A DNA stretch of 43,708 nucleotides from positions 1 through 43,708 of the forward strand of contig CAJFRY010000012.1 of NCBI GenBank assembly GCA_904419545.1, given 5' to 3'. Every line of letters starts with the position of its first letter. Position 1 is the stretch's first letter. Under the pieces are notes generated by a model. That model made no database searches and was not told where the DNA came from. It worked only from the letters and a program-made list of their open reading frames with translations. This DNA comes from Candidatus Woodwardiibium gallinarum (lineage in GTDB: Bacteria > Bacillota > Clostridia > Oscillospirales > CAG-382). The position numbers and the translations under genes were made by a program. Below, in pieces: positions 8,423-16,133 of this stretch.

Positions 8423-9460
8423 ATGGCGGAAAGACTCAAGGCGGCGCTCGTCGGCGTCGGCAGCATGGGCCGCGGCCATCTGGACAACTATGTAAAACTG
8501 CTCAAAGAAGACGACTCGGACATCGAGATCGTCGCGCTCTGTGACGTGGATGAGAAGAAGTTCACCAATTACAAGGCCGACTTCAACCTCGGTCCCGTCG
8601 GCGAGGACGGTTACGATTTTGATGCCTTCTGTCTCTACACCGACTTGGACGAGATGCTCGAGAAGGAGACACTCGATATGGTCACGCTCGCGCTGCCGAC
8701 CTACCTGCACGCGTGGGGGACCATCAAGTGCCTGAATAAGGGCATCAATGTGATTTGCGAGAAGCCGATGGCGACTACATATGAGGATTGCCTGAAGATG
8801 ATTGAGGCGGCCGAGAAGAACGGCAAGCTGCTGATGATCGGCCAGTGCCTGCGTTTCGCCACGCCCTACCTTACACTTAAAAAATATGTCGATGAAAAGA
8901 TTCTCGGCGAGTGTGTGGCCGCGTATTTCTTCCGCGGCGGCGACACGCCGCTGTGGTCGTACCAGAACTGGCTGCTCGACCGTTCGCGCGGCGGCGGTGC
9001 GCTGTTCGACCAGCATGTCCACGATGTCGATGCGGTCAACTTCATTTTCGGCCGTCCCGACCGTGTTTCGACAGCGGCCAAGACGCTGTTCGAGAAGAGC
9101 GCCTACGACACCTGCTCGACCAATTATTATTATGACAATTCCGACCGCCCGATCAACACGCAGAATGACTGGACGCTGTCCGGCCCGCATTTTTATCAGG
9201 ATTTCCGCGTCAACTTTGAGCGCGGCACGATTATCCGTGATAAAAACGGTATGACCATTTATCACAAGGACGGCAAGGTCGAACCGGTCGAGCTGCCGCC
9301 GGAGAATCCGTATTATCTGGAAACGGTGTATTTTGCCGAATGCATCAGAAAGGGCTGCGCGCCTGACCGCATCCCCGCGCGCGATACGGCGGAGACCGTC
9401 CGCATCGTGTTGGCGGAAATGGCATCGGCCGACGCACATGGGAAAATCGTCAATGTCTGA
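8423..9460 (+). CDS. Gfo/Idh/MocA family NAD(P)-dependent oxidoreductase
   Basis: The 345-residue protein has an N-terminal Rossmann fold with the dinucleotide loop LVGVGSMGRGHLD (residues 9-21) and the family hallmark CEKPMAT near residue 113, followed by the mixed alpha/beta substrate domain. The family oxidises or reduces sugars and inositols; the substrate cannot be named here. It is preceded by AAAGGCGG. Its last codons overlap the start of the amidohydrolase by eight bases, so the pair is translationally coupled. With the isomerase upstream it forms a three-gene catabolic cassette; no transporter or regulator is adjacent. Confidence 0.92.
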   Translation: MAERLKAALVGVGSMGRGHLDNYVKLLKEDDSDIEIVALCDVDEKKFTNYKADFNLGPVGEDGYDFDAFCLYTDLDEMLEKETLDMVTLALPTYLHAWGTIKCLNKGINVICEKPMATTYEDCLKMIEAAEKNGKLLMIGQCLRFATPYLTLKKYVDEKILGECVAAYFFRGGDTPLWSYQNWLLDRSRGGGALFDQHVHDVDAVNFIFGRPDRVSTAAKTLFEKSAYDTCSTNYYYDNSDRPINTQNDWTLSGPHFYQDFRVNFERGTIIRDKNGMTIYHKDGKVEPVELPPENPYYLETVYFAECIRKGCAPDRIPARDTAETVRIVLAEMASADAHGKIVNV

Positions 9461-10253
9461 ACCCCGCAGGATCATCGACGTGCATACGCACGTCTTTCCC
9501 GATAAGATCGCACAGCGCGCGGCCGATAACGTGGCCAATTACTACGATCTCGTCATGGAGGCCGACGGTACCGTCGCCGGCCTCCTCGCGGGCGCACAGG
9601 GGCTGGACGCACGGTTCGTCATTTCATCTGCTGCGCTTAAGCCCGAGCATGTGGTCACGGGCAACGATTTTCTGCTTGCCGCCGCTGCCGCAGAGGAACG
9701 CTTCGTCCCGCTTGCGTCGGTGCATCCGGATATGGGAATTTCCGCCGCAGTGGACGAGCTGGAGCGCGCGAAGGCGTGCGGCGCGCGCGGCGTCAAGCTC
9801 CACCCGGATTTTCAGCGTTTTGTTGTCGATCGGGAGGACATCTTCCCCATCTACGAGGCCTGCGCCGAACTGGGGCTGCCGATCCTTTTCCACGTCGGCG
9901 ACCGGAACAGCGACGCGTCCTCGCCCGCGCGCGTGCGGCATATCGCCGACCGCGTGCCCGAGCTGAAGGTCATTGCCGCGCATATGTGCGGCTACAGCGT
10001 TTGGGACGAGGCCGAGCGTGAGCTGATCGGTACGCCTGTGTATACGGATACGAGCGATGCGCTCATCGGACTGCCGCCCGAGCGGGTGTATGCGCTCATC
10101 GAAAAGCATGGGCTCGACCGCGTGATGTTCGGCAGCGACTATCCGCTGCGCACGACGCGCTCGGCGTATGACGCGCTCATGAAGCTGCCGTTCGATGAGG
10201 CGGAACGGGAGCAGATCTGCCGGAAAACGGCGTCCGGCCTGTTCGGTTTGTAA
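9453..10253 (+). CDS. Amidohydrolase family metal-dependent hydrolase
   Basis: The 266-residue TIM-barrel protein begins with the metal-binding motif IDVHTHVFP (residues 8-16). It continues with 'GARGVKLHPDFQRF', 'ILFHVGD', 'VIAAHMCG' and the C-terminal catalytic 'RVMFGSDYPLR', the standard ligand set of the amidohydrolase-related (PF04909-type) family. These enzymes hydrolyse C-O or C-N bonds or decarboxylate small acids. The ATG lies inside the end of the oxidoreductase gene and replaces a longer in-frame opening that is only a shadow of that gene. The TAA stop begins the second palindromic repeat. Confidence 0.9.
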   Translation: MSEPRRIIDVHTHVFPDKIAQRAADNVANYYDLVMEADGTVAGLLAGAQGLDARFVISSAALKPEHVVTGNDFLLAAAAAEERFVPLASVHPDMGISAAVDELERAKACGARGVKLHPDFQRFVVDREDIFPIYEACAELGLPILFHVGDRNSDASSPARVRHIADRVPELKVIAAHMCGYSVWDEAERELIGTPVYTDTSDALIGLPPERVYALIEKHGLDRVMFGSDYPLRTTRSAYDALMKLPFDEAEREQICRKTASGLFGL

Positions 10254-10352
10254 TACGAAAACGCAACAGACCCGTATAAAAAACCTTCGCATAATCCATA
10301 TATGCAGGATTATGCCCGGTTTTTTGTATGGGTTTTCCTTGCGTTTGTGTAT
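10253..10352 (+). repeat. Palindromic intergenic repeat, family 1, copy 2
   Basis: This is the most regular copy. The nested inverted segments are ATACGAAAACGCAA with TTGCGTTTGTGTAT at the ends, then ACCCGTATAAAAAACC with GGTTTTTTGTATGGGT, then GCATAATCC with GGATTATGC around an eight-base centre. It starts in the stop codon of the amidohydrolase, just as copy 1 starts in the stop of its upstream gene. The GGTTTTTT after the inner stem could give it terminator activity. Confidence 0.85.
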
Positions 10353-10371
10353 AAAAATATGAAAAAACCTC

Positions 10372-10400
10372 TTGACAAGTCGGGGAAATGGGTGTATAGT
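10372..10400 (+). promoter_or_regulatory. Sigma-A promoter of the aromatic amino acid operon
   Basis: TTGACA (10372-10377) and TATAGT (10395-10400) are 17 bases apart. Transcription should start near 10407, about 34 bases before the leader peptide ATG and about 510 bases before aroF. Confidence 0.85.
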
Positions 10401-10440
10401 AAGAGAGTAATCTGAAGATACGGGAGCAGTTTCGATTCTT

Positions 10441-10551
10441 ATGAGCAAAGCACCGGCAGCAGCGAAGTTTTACTTTTTTAGCTTTACCTACTTTTATTAC
10501 GGTAAGGCTTTTTCGCGTTTCGCTGCCCGGGAGAACGAAAGTGTGAATTGA
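10441..10551 (+). CDS. Phe/Tyr-rich leader peptide of the aromatic operon
   Basis: This short frame encodes 36 residues, beginning MSKAPAAAKFYFFSFTYFYY. Seven of the 36 are Phe and four are Tyr, and residues 10-20 contain nine aromatic residues out of eleven; there is no Trp. This is the composition expected of a leader peptide whose translation senses charged tRNA-Phe and tRNA-Tyr, and it lies between a promoter and an intrinsic terminator ahead of the genes that make Phe and Tyr. A GGGAG sits 14 bases before the ATG, further than usual, so initiation may be weak. The peptide itself need have no function. Confidence 0.85.
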   Translation: MSKAPAAAKFYFFSFTYFYYGKAFSRFAARENESVN

Positions 10552-10607
10552 ACCATTTCGTCTGTCCTCGCCACACGGCCGCAGTGAAACACTGCGGCCG
10601 TTTTTTT
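10454..10607 (+). promoter_or_regulatory. Transcription attenuator of the aromatic operon (alternative RNA folds)
   Basis: Four pairing segments can be read. Segment 1, GCAGCGAA (10459-10466), just before the Phe/Tyr codons, can pair with segment 2, TTCGCTGC (10519-10526). Segment 2, extended to GTTTCGCTGC (10517-10526), can instead pair with segment 3, GCAGTGAAAC (10581-10590), over ten positions with a single G-U. Segment 3 is the 5' arm of the terminator. A ribosome stalled at Phe or Tyr codons would cover segment 1 and free segment 2 to form the antiterminator; a ribosome that finishes the peptide lets 1:2 and the terminator form. The pairing is seen in sequence; the mechanism is inferred from classical pheA-type attenuation. 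Confidence 0.8.
10575..10607 (+). terminator. Intrinsic terminator of the leader (attenuator)
   Basis: This is a twelve-pair perfect stem, ACGGCCGCAGTG (10575-10586) with CACTGCGGCCGT (10590-10601), loop AAA, followed by a run of seven T. It stands 24 bases after the leader peptide stop and about 310 bases before aroF, so it would cut the operon transcript short unless antiterminated. Confidence 0.92.
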
Positions 10608-10793
10608 CGTCTTTGGGGCCCCTTGGACGAAGGGCGCGCACGGACCCCCCCGTGTCGCACGGCTGCGCTTCTTTTCATACGATTTCTTGGTCAAACGGTT
10701 TCAAACCATTTGACCACCCGCGGCAAAGGCCGCCAAGAAACAGATATTGTATGGCATATTTCCCCGGACTTTGCCCGGAGCGTCAATCGCTTT
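10608..10793 (+). other. Untranslated stretch between attenuator and aroF with nested inverted repeats
   Basis: No gene is seen. TTTCTTGG (10683-10690) pairs with CCAAGAAA (10733-10740). Inside it, GGTCAAA (10689-10695) pairs with TTTGACC (10709-10715). The two stems share two G residues, so they cannot both be complete. No U-run follows, so a terminator role is not supported; the function is unknown. Confidence 0.45.
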
Positions 10794-10909
10794 TGCGAAT
10801 GACGGATGAAAATGTTTTCAGCATTTTCATCAAATATAAGTATAAGGCGGCGGATTCGCGGTCCGCTGCCGCAGAAGATGCGCCTGTCGCGCCGAAACAA
10901 AAAAAGGAG
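10794..10909 (+). repeat. Dispersed intergenic repeat, family 2, copy A
   Basis: It contains a stem GATGAAAATG / CATTTTCATC (10805-10814 and 10822-10831), the spacer AAATATAAGTATAA, a second GC-rich hairpin (GCGGCGGA / TCCGCTGC) and a tail CGCCTGTCGCGCCGAAACA running into the aroF ribosome site. The same order, with many identical bases, occurs inverted at 21461-21575. It lies in the untranslated leader of aroF, so it is transcribed with the operon. Confidence 0.75.
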
Positions 10910-10918
10910 TCGAGCATT

Positions 10919-11926
10919 ATGGTAGTATTGTTGAAAAAAAATCCCGATCCGAATCAGGTCGATAACCTCGTCGCGTGGCTGAGGGGCCAGAATCTGCAGG
11001 TGCATATGAGTGAAGGTACCACGCAGACGATCATGGGGCTCATCGGTGATACGACGTCGATTGATATCGATTTGCTCAAGGCGCTGGACATCGTCGAGGA
11101 TGTCAAGCGCATTCAGGAACCGTATAAGAACGCAAACCGCAAATTCCATCCGGCGGACACGGTCATTGAGGTCGGCGGCGTGAAGATCGGCGGCGGCAAT
11201 TTCGCCATCGCGGCCGGCCCCTGCTCGGTCGAGAGCGAGGAGCAGATCTGCCTCGTCGCCGGGCTGGTCAAGGCCAGCGGCGCGAAGCTGCTGCGCGGCG
11301 GCGCGTTCAAGCCCCGCACCTCGCCGTACGCCTTCCAGGGGATGCGCGAGGAGGGCATCCGTCTGCTGTTGGAGGCCAAGGAGAAGACCGGCCTGCCCAT
11401 CGTGACTGAAATTATGGACCTGTCCCACCTGCCGCTGTTCGAAAACGTCGACGTCATCCAGGTCGGCGCGCGAAACATGCAGAACTTTGAGCTGCTCAAG
11501 GCGCTCGGACACACGGATAAGCCCATCCTGCTCAAGCGCGGCCTGTCCTCCACCATTCAGGAGCTGCTGATGAGCGCCGAATATATTATGGCCGGCGGCA
11601 ATGAGCGCGTGATGCTCTGCGAGCGCGGCATCCGTACCTTTGAGACGGCGACGCGCAATACGCTCGACCTCTCCTGCATCCCCGTGCTCAAATCGCTCAC
11701 CCATCTGCCGGTCATCATCGACCCCTCGCACGCGACCGGCGTGGCCAAGCTCGTGCCGCCGATGGCGATGGCCGCCGTTGCTGCCGGTGCGGACGGGCTG
11801 ATCATCGAGGTGCACAATGACCCGCCGCATGCCGCCTGCGACGGCCAGCAGTCGCTCACGCCGCAGGCGTTCGACGAGCTGGTGCAGGGGATCGAAAAGC
11901 TGCGCCCCTACGCGTACAGGTATTGA
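10919..11926 (+). CDS. aroF: 3-deoxy-7-phosphoheptulonate (DAHP) synthase with N-terminal regulatory domain
   Basis: It condenses phosphoenolpyruvate and erythrose 4-phosphate, the first step of the shikimate pathway. Residues 1-70 form a ferredoxin-like regulatory domain as in type I-beta enzymes, where it mediates feedback by Tyr or Phe. The catalytic barrel shows [61 protein letters not shown] and EVHNDP, all family hallmarks. The ATG with AAAAGGAG nine bases upstream gives 335 residues; longer in-frame openings run through the untranslated repeat. It is the first gene of the aromatic operon, with tyrA starting five bases after its stop. Confidence 0.96.
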   Translation: MVVLLKKNPDPNQVDNLVAWLRGQNLQVHMSEGTTQTIMGLIGDTTSIDIDLLKALDIVEDVKRIQEPYKNANRKFHPADTVIEVGGVKIGGGNFAIAAGPCSVESEEQICLVAGLVKASGAKLLRGGAFKPRTSPYAFQGMREEGIRLLLEAKEKTGLPIVTEIMDLSHLPLFENVDVIQVGARNMQNFELLKALGHTDKPILLKRGLSSTIQELLMSAEYIMAGGNERVMLCERGIRTFETATRNTLDLSCIPVLKSLTHLPVIIDPSHATGVAKLVPPMAMAAVAAGADGLIIEVHNDPPHAACDGQQSLTPQAFDELVQGIEKLRPYAYRY

Positions 11927-11930
11927 GGCG

Positions 11931-12773
11931 ATGCGCATCGGAATCGTCGGGCTCGGCCTCATCGGCGGCTCACTGGCCAAGGCGCTCAAGGCGTATACCG
12001 ACCATGAGGTGCTCGTCGCCAACCGCACTGCGGCGACCGCGCAGGCCGCCGTTGCCGCAGGCGACGCGGACGGGCTTCTGACTGACGAGGCGCTGTCCGG
12101 CGCTTCGGTCATATTCGTCTGCCTGTATCCCGGCGCTACGGTCGAGTATGTCCGCGCGAAGGCGAAGCTGTTTGCCAAAGGCGCCGTCGTGGTCGACTGC
12201 TCGGGTGTGAAAACGCCGGTCTGCGACGCACTGTTCCCTGTCGCGCGCGGGAACGGCTTCGTGTTTGTCGGCGGCCATCCGATGGCGGGGAAAGAGCAGT
12301 CGGGCTATCGGGCGTCGGAAGAAACGCTCTTCCGCGGCGCATCGATGATCCTCGTGCCGGACATCGACTCCGGGCTGGAAAAGCTGACGCGGCTCTGCAC
12401 CGAGATCGGGTTCGCGCGCGTGGTGGTCACGACCGCTTCGCAGCACGACCGCACCATCGCCTATACCTCGCAGCTTGCGCATATCGTGTCCAGCGCTTAT
12501 GTCAAGAGCGATACCGCGCAGAACGAAAGCGGCTTTTCGGCCGGCAGCTTCCGCGACCTGACGCGGGTGGCCTATCTCAACGAGGAGATGTGGACCGAGC
12601 TGTTCCTGGACAACCGCGGCCCGCTCTGCGCCGAGCTGCGGACGCTTCTCACCCATTTGCAGGAATACCTTCAGGCCCTCGAGACGGGGGACACCTCCCG
12701 CCTGCGCGCGCTGCTTAAAGACGGCAGAGAAAGGAAGACCGCGATTGAAAACGCTCACCGTACACGCGTCTGA
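11931..12773 (+). CDS. tyrA: Prephenate dehydrogenase
   Basis: It oxidatively decarboxylates prephenate to 4-hydroxyphenylpyruvate for tyrosine. The N-terminal dinucleotide motif is MRIGIVGLGLIGGSLAKAL. Further family segments are 'VFVGGHPMAGKEQSGY', with the catalytic-region histidine, and 'HDRTIAYTSQLAHIVSSA' around residue 180. At 280 residues it lacks an ACT domain, so direct Tyr feedback through ACT is not expected here; control is more likely on DAHP synthase and by the leader. The start follows the aroF stop by four bases, and the end overlaps aroB by 29 bases. Confidence 0.94.
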   Translation: MRIGIVGLGLIGGSLAKALKAYTDHEVLVANRTAATAQAAVAAGDADGLLTDEALSGASVIFVCLYPGATVEYVRAKAKLFAKGAVVVDCSGVKTPVCDALFPVARGNGFVFVGGHPMAGKEQSGYRASEETLFRGASMILVPDIDSGLEKLTRLCTEIGFARVVVTTASQHDRTIAYTSQLAHIVSSAYVKSDTAQNESGFSAGSFRDLTRVAYLNEEMWTELFLDNRGPLCAELRTLLTHLQEYLQALETGDTSRLRALLKDGRERKTAIENAHRTRV

Positions 12774-13782
12774 AACCTACGACATCCTCATCGGGGAAAA
12801 TATCCTCGCCTCCGCGCTCGCCCGGTTCGCCGGGAGCGGACGCTTCTGCCTGGTCACCGACAGCAACGTCGAACCTCTTTACGGCGATCTGGTCCGCGGG
12901 CTTCTCAAGGCGCACGGCTCCGTGAGCGGCTTCACCTTCCCGGCCGGCGAGCCATCCAAGACGCTCGGCACCTTTTCTCTGCTGCTGGAGCACCTCGCTT
13001 CCGCGGGGCTGACCCGCAGCGACACCGTCGTCGCGCTCGGCGGCGGCGTTACCGGCGACCTGGCGGGCTTTGCGGCGAGCTGCTATCTGCGCGGCGTCCG
13101 CGTCCTCCAGATCCCGACCACGCTGCTGGCGATGATCGACTCGTCGGTCGGCGGCAAGACGGGCGTGGACCTGAAGGCGGGCAAAAATCTTGCGGGGACC
13201 TTCTGGCAGCCTGCCGCCGTCATCGCCGACACGGCGCTGTTGTCTACGCTGGATAAGGACGTTTTTGTCGACGGTATGGCAGAGGCTGTCAAATACGGCA
13301 TGATTGGTTCGGAAGAACTGTTTGGCGAAATCGAACGGGGACATCCCGATCTGGAAGCGATGATCTTCGCCTGCATCGACCAGAAGCGCCGCTTCGTCGA
13401 AGCGGACGAGCGCGACACCGGCAGCCGTCAGTTTTTGAATTTCGGCCACAGCTTCGGCCACGCCATCGAGAAGGAGAGCGGCTATGCGGTCAGTCACGGC
13501 TCGGCGGTCGCCGCCGGGATGGTCGTTGCCTGCCGCCTGTCCGAGACGCTCGGGCTCTGCGGTCCCGACACGACAAACCGCCTGCGTGCCGTGCTGCGTT
13601 CCTGCGGCCTGCCCGACGGCACGCCCTATCCGCCGGCTTCGCTCGTCGATACGCTGCTGCTGGACAAAAAACGCAGCGGCGACAGCATTACGCTCGTCCT
13701 TTGTAAGGGCGTGGGACGCTGCATTCTGCGCCGGATGCCCTTCGACGAACTGCGCGCGCTGACGGCGAAAACCTTCGCGTAG
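12745..13782 (+). CDS. aroB: 3-dehydroquinate synthase
   Basis: It converts DAHP to 3-dehydroquinate using NAD and a divalent metal. The 345-residue protein shows GGGVTGDLAGFAAS (NAD binding), TTLLAMIDSSVGGKTGVDL, 'GMAEAVKYG' and the metal-binding NFGHSFGHAIE. The start is TTG, not ATG, with AAAGGAAG eight bases upstream, inside the end of tyrA; this overlap suggests translational coupling. The N-terminus MKTLTVHASETYDILIG fits the family, so the TTG start is well supported. Confidence 0.96.
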   Translation: MKTLTVHASETYDILIGENILASALARFAGSGRFCLVTDSNVEPLYGDLVRGLLKAHGSVSGFTFPAGEPSKTLGTFSLLLEHLASAGLTRSDTVVALGGGVTGDLAGFAASCYLRGVRVLQIPTTLLAMIDSSVGGKTGVDLKAGKNLAGTFWQPAAVIADTALLSTLDKDVFVDGMAEAVKYGMIGSEELFGEIERGHPDLEAMIFACIDQKRRFVEADERDTGSRQFLNFGHSFGHAIEKESGYAVSHGSAVAAGMVVACRLSETLGLCGPDTTNRLRAVLRSCGLPDGTPYPPASLVDTLLLDKKRSGDSITLVLCKGVGRCILRRMPFDELRALTAKTFA

Positions 13783-13794
13783 GGAGGGAGAACG

Positions 13795-15024
13795 ATGGAC
13801 ATCACCATAACGCCGGGCAGGCTGGCTGGGACGGTCGCCGTGCCGCCCTCCAAGTCCGACCTGCACCGCAAATGCATCGCGGCGGCCTTCTGCGCGGGCG
13901 AGACGGCCATCCGCGCTTCGGCGCTCTGCGGCGATACGCGCGCCACCCTCGACTGCCTTGCGGCGATGGGCTTTGCCGTCTCGTTCGACGGCCAAGCCGT
14001 CCGCGTCGGCGCGCGTGACGAAGCCGTCCGCACCGCTGTCCTCGACTGCGGCGAAAGCGGCTCCACCGCGCGCTTCCTCCTGCCCGCCGCCGCGTATTTC
14101 CTCGATTCCGCCACGCTTACCGGCCATGGACGGCTCCCCGAACGGCCCTTTGCCGCGCTGACCGACGCGCTGCGTGCGTGCGGTACGGCCGTTTCCGGCG
14201 ACCTGCTGCCCATCACCGTCTCGCGCGGGCTGCATCCCGGCGTTTACCGGCTGCGGGGGGACGTCTCGTCGCAGTTCCTGACCGGCCTGCTGCTCGCCCT
14301 GCCCGCGCTGGGGCAGGAGAGCCGCATCGAACTGACCACGCCGCTGGAAAGCGCGCCCTATGTCGAGCTGACGAACCGCGTGCTGCGCGCGTTCGGCGTG
14401 GAGGTCGAACAGACGGGGAACGCCTTCCGCATCCCGGCCGGCGCCGTTTACCGCGCGCCGGAGGGGCTGTCCGCCGAGGGCGACTGGTCGTCCGGCGCGT
14501 TCTGGCTGCTGGCGAAGGCGCTCGGCTGCGACGTTTCCGTCACCGGCCTATCCGAAACGTCCGCACAGGGCGACAGGCGCGTGACCGCGCTGCTGGAGGA
14601 AATCCGATCGCCTATGCCGTCGCGCGTCATCGATATGGAGGATATCCCGGACCTGCTGCCCGTGCTGGCAGTGGCAGCGGGGGCATCGTCCGGGCGGACG
14701 GTATTCCGCGGCGCTTCGCGGCTGCGGCTGAAGGAAAGCGACCGGCTGCAAAGTGTCTGCGCGGGCCTGCGGGCCATCGGCGGCTTCGCAGAGGAGACGG
14801 CGGACGGCGTCATCGTCGAGGGGACAAACGGCTTTGCGGGCGGGCGTGTGGACGCCTGCGGCGACCACCGCATCGCGATGGCCTTCGCCGTGGCGGCGGC
14901 CGCTTCCCAAAAGCCGGTGACCGTCTGCGGCGCCGAGAGTGCCGCGAAATCCTACGAAACCTTTTTTCAAGAATACGAACGGCTCGGCGGGAAGCTGACC
15001 GTGGAAGGGGGTGCGCGCGTGTGA
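13795..15024 (+). CDS. aroA: 5-enolpyruvylshikimate-3-phosphate synthase
   Basis: It transfers enolpyruvyl from PEP to shikimate 3-phosphate. The 409-residue protein shows the N-terminal PPSKSDLHRK (usually KS-S-R; here Asp replaces the usual second Ser or Thr), the PEP-binding loop CGESGSTARFLLP, 'SSQFLTGLLLALP', 'RLKESDR' and 'DHRIAMA'. The loop differs from the NAGTAMR form of glyphosate-sensitive class I enzymes, but sensitivity cannot be judged from this. AGGGAGGGAG precedes the ATG. The stop TGA overlaps the GTG start of aroC. Confidence 0.95.
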   Translation: MDITITPGRLAGTVAVPPSKSDLHRKCIAAAFCAGETAIRASALCGDTRATLDCLAAMGFAVSFDGQAVRVGARDEAVRTAVLDCGESGSTARFLLPAAAYFLDSATLTGHGRLPERPFAALTDALRACGTAVSGDLLPITVSRGLHPGVYRLRGDVSSQFLTGLLLALPALGQESRIELTTPLESAPYVELTNRVLRAFGVEVEQTGNAFRIPAGAVYRAPEGLSAEGDWSSGAFWLLAKALGCDVSVTGLSETSAQGDRRVTALLEEIRSPMPSRVIDMEDIPDLLPVLAVAAGASSGRTVFRGASRLRLKESDRLQSVCAGLRAIGGFAEETADGVIVEGTNGFAGGRVDACGDHRIAMAFAVAAAASQKPVTVCGAESAAKSYETFFQEYERLGGKLTVEGGARV

Positions 15025-16106
15025 GCGCCTCATTTGGAGAAAAATTGAAAGTAACCGTGTTCGGCCAGTCGCATTCCGAGGCGATGGGGGTTGTCGTCGA
15101 CGGCCTGCCCGCCGGGCTGCGCATCGATATCGAGCATATGCGCGCGTTTATGGCGCGCCGCGCGCCGGGCGGTAGTCCGCTGGCTACCGCGCGCCGGGAG
15201 GCTGACGAGCCGGAGCTGGTGTCCGGCGTTGTGGACGGCGTCACCTGCGGTGCACCGCTGTGCATCCTTATCCGCAACACCGACGTGCGCAGCAGGGATT
15301 ATGACAGCCTGCGCCGCGTCCCTCGTCCCGCCCACGCCGACTGGCCGGCCTATATCCGCTTCGGCGGGCATAACGACATTCGCGGCGGCGGCCAGTTTTC
15401 CGGCCGGCTTACCGCGCCGCTCTGCGCGGCGGGCGCCGTCGCACTCCAATGCCTGTCGGCACGCGGAATCGCCGTCTATTCCCACATTGCGTCGATCGCG
15501 GGGATTCCGGATACGCCGCTCGACCCCGTTTCGCCCGATACGGCGGCGCTGGAGGCGCTGCGGGAAAAGCCGCTGCCCGTGTTCGACACGCAGGCGGGCG
15601 AGGCGATGGCGAAGGCGATTCGGGCCGCGGCGAAGGATGGAGACTCGGTCGGCGGCGTGATCGAATGCGTCATCACCGGCCTGCCCGCCGGAGCGGGGGA
15701 GCCGCTGTACGACAGCGTAGAGAGCAGGCTGGCGTCGCTGCTGTTTTCGATTCCCGCCGTCAAGGGCGTGGAGTTCGGCGCGGGCTTTGCCGCCGCTTCG
15801 CTGCGCGGCAGCGAGAACAACGACGGCTATACCGTATCCTCCGGCAGGGTGTGCACGCTGACCAACCACAGCGGCGGCATCTGCGGCGGGCTGACAACCG
15901 GGATGCCGGTCGTGTTCCGCGCAGCCTTCAAGCCCACGCCGTCCATCGCGCACGAGCAGCGTTCGGTTTCGCTGCCGGAGCTTGCGGACACGACGCTTAC
16001 CGTCACCGGGCGGCATGACCCCTGCGTCGTCACCCGCGCCGCGCCTGCGGTCGAGGCCGCAGCGGCGCTTGGAATTTACGACCTTTTGCTTTGCGCTAAC
16101 CTTTGA
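15021..16106 (+). CDS. aroC: Chorismate synthase
   Basis: It makes chorismate from EPSP using reduced FMN. The N-terminus, VSASFGEKLKVTVFGQSHSEAMGVVVDGLP, carries the conserved first His (QSHS). Further signatures are 'RRAPGGSPLATARREAD', 'RPAHADW', 'GGHNDIRGGGQFSGRLTA' and the C-terminal 'RHDPCVVTRAAPAVEA'. The GTG start overlaps the aroA stop (GTGA), a coupling arrangement; it gives 361 residues, the usual size. A longer open frame upstream is only a shadow of aroA. Confidence 0.96.
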   Translation: MSASFGEKLKVTVFGQSHSEAMGVVVDGLPAGLRIDIEHMRAFMARRAPGGSPLATARREADEPELVSGVVDGVTCGAPLCILIRNTDVRSRDYDSLRRVPRPAHADWPAYIRFGGHNDIRGGGQFSGRLTAPLCAAGAVALQCLSARGIAVYSHIASIAGIPDTPLDPVSPDTAALEALREKPLPVFDTQAGEAMAKAIRAAAKDGDSVGGVIECVITGLPAGAGEPLYDSVESRLASLLFSIPAVKGVEFGAGFAAASLRGSENNDGYTVSSGRVCTLTNHSGGICGGLTTGMPVVFRAAFKPTPSIAHEQRSVSLPELADTTLTVTGRHDPCVVTRAAPAVEAAAALGIYDLLLCANL

Positions 16107-16133
16107 AACGGATGAAAGGATTGAAATGTATTT

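Noticed and set aside
7919..9538. Long minus-strand open frame (539 codons)
   Set aside because: It covers three well-supported plus-strand genes and has no recognisable domain.
10559..10602. Possible T-box before aroF, because of the leader and terminator
   Set aside because: No stem I signature, no UGG bulge and no specifier were found; the leader peptide explains the architecture better.
10613..10918. N-terminal extension of DAHP synthase
   Set aside because: The frame runs through untranslated leader and repeat family 2; the ATG at 10919 has a good ribosome site and the family N-terminus.
14178..15020. N-terminal extension of aroC through aroA
   Set aside because: The frame is open but only shadows aroA; the GTG at 15021 overlapping the aroA stop gives the correct chorismate synthase N-terminus.
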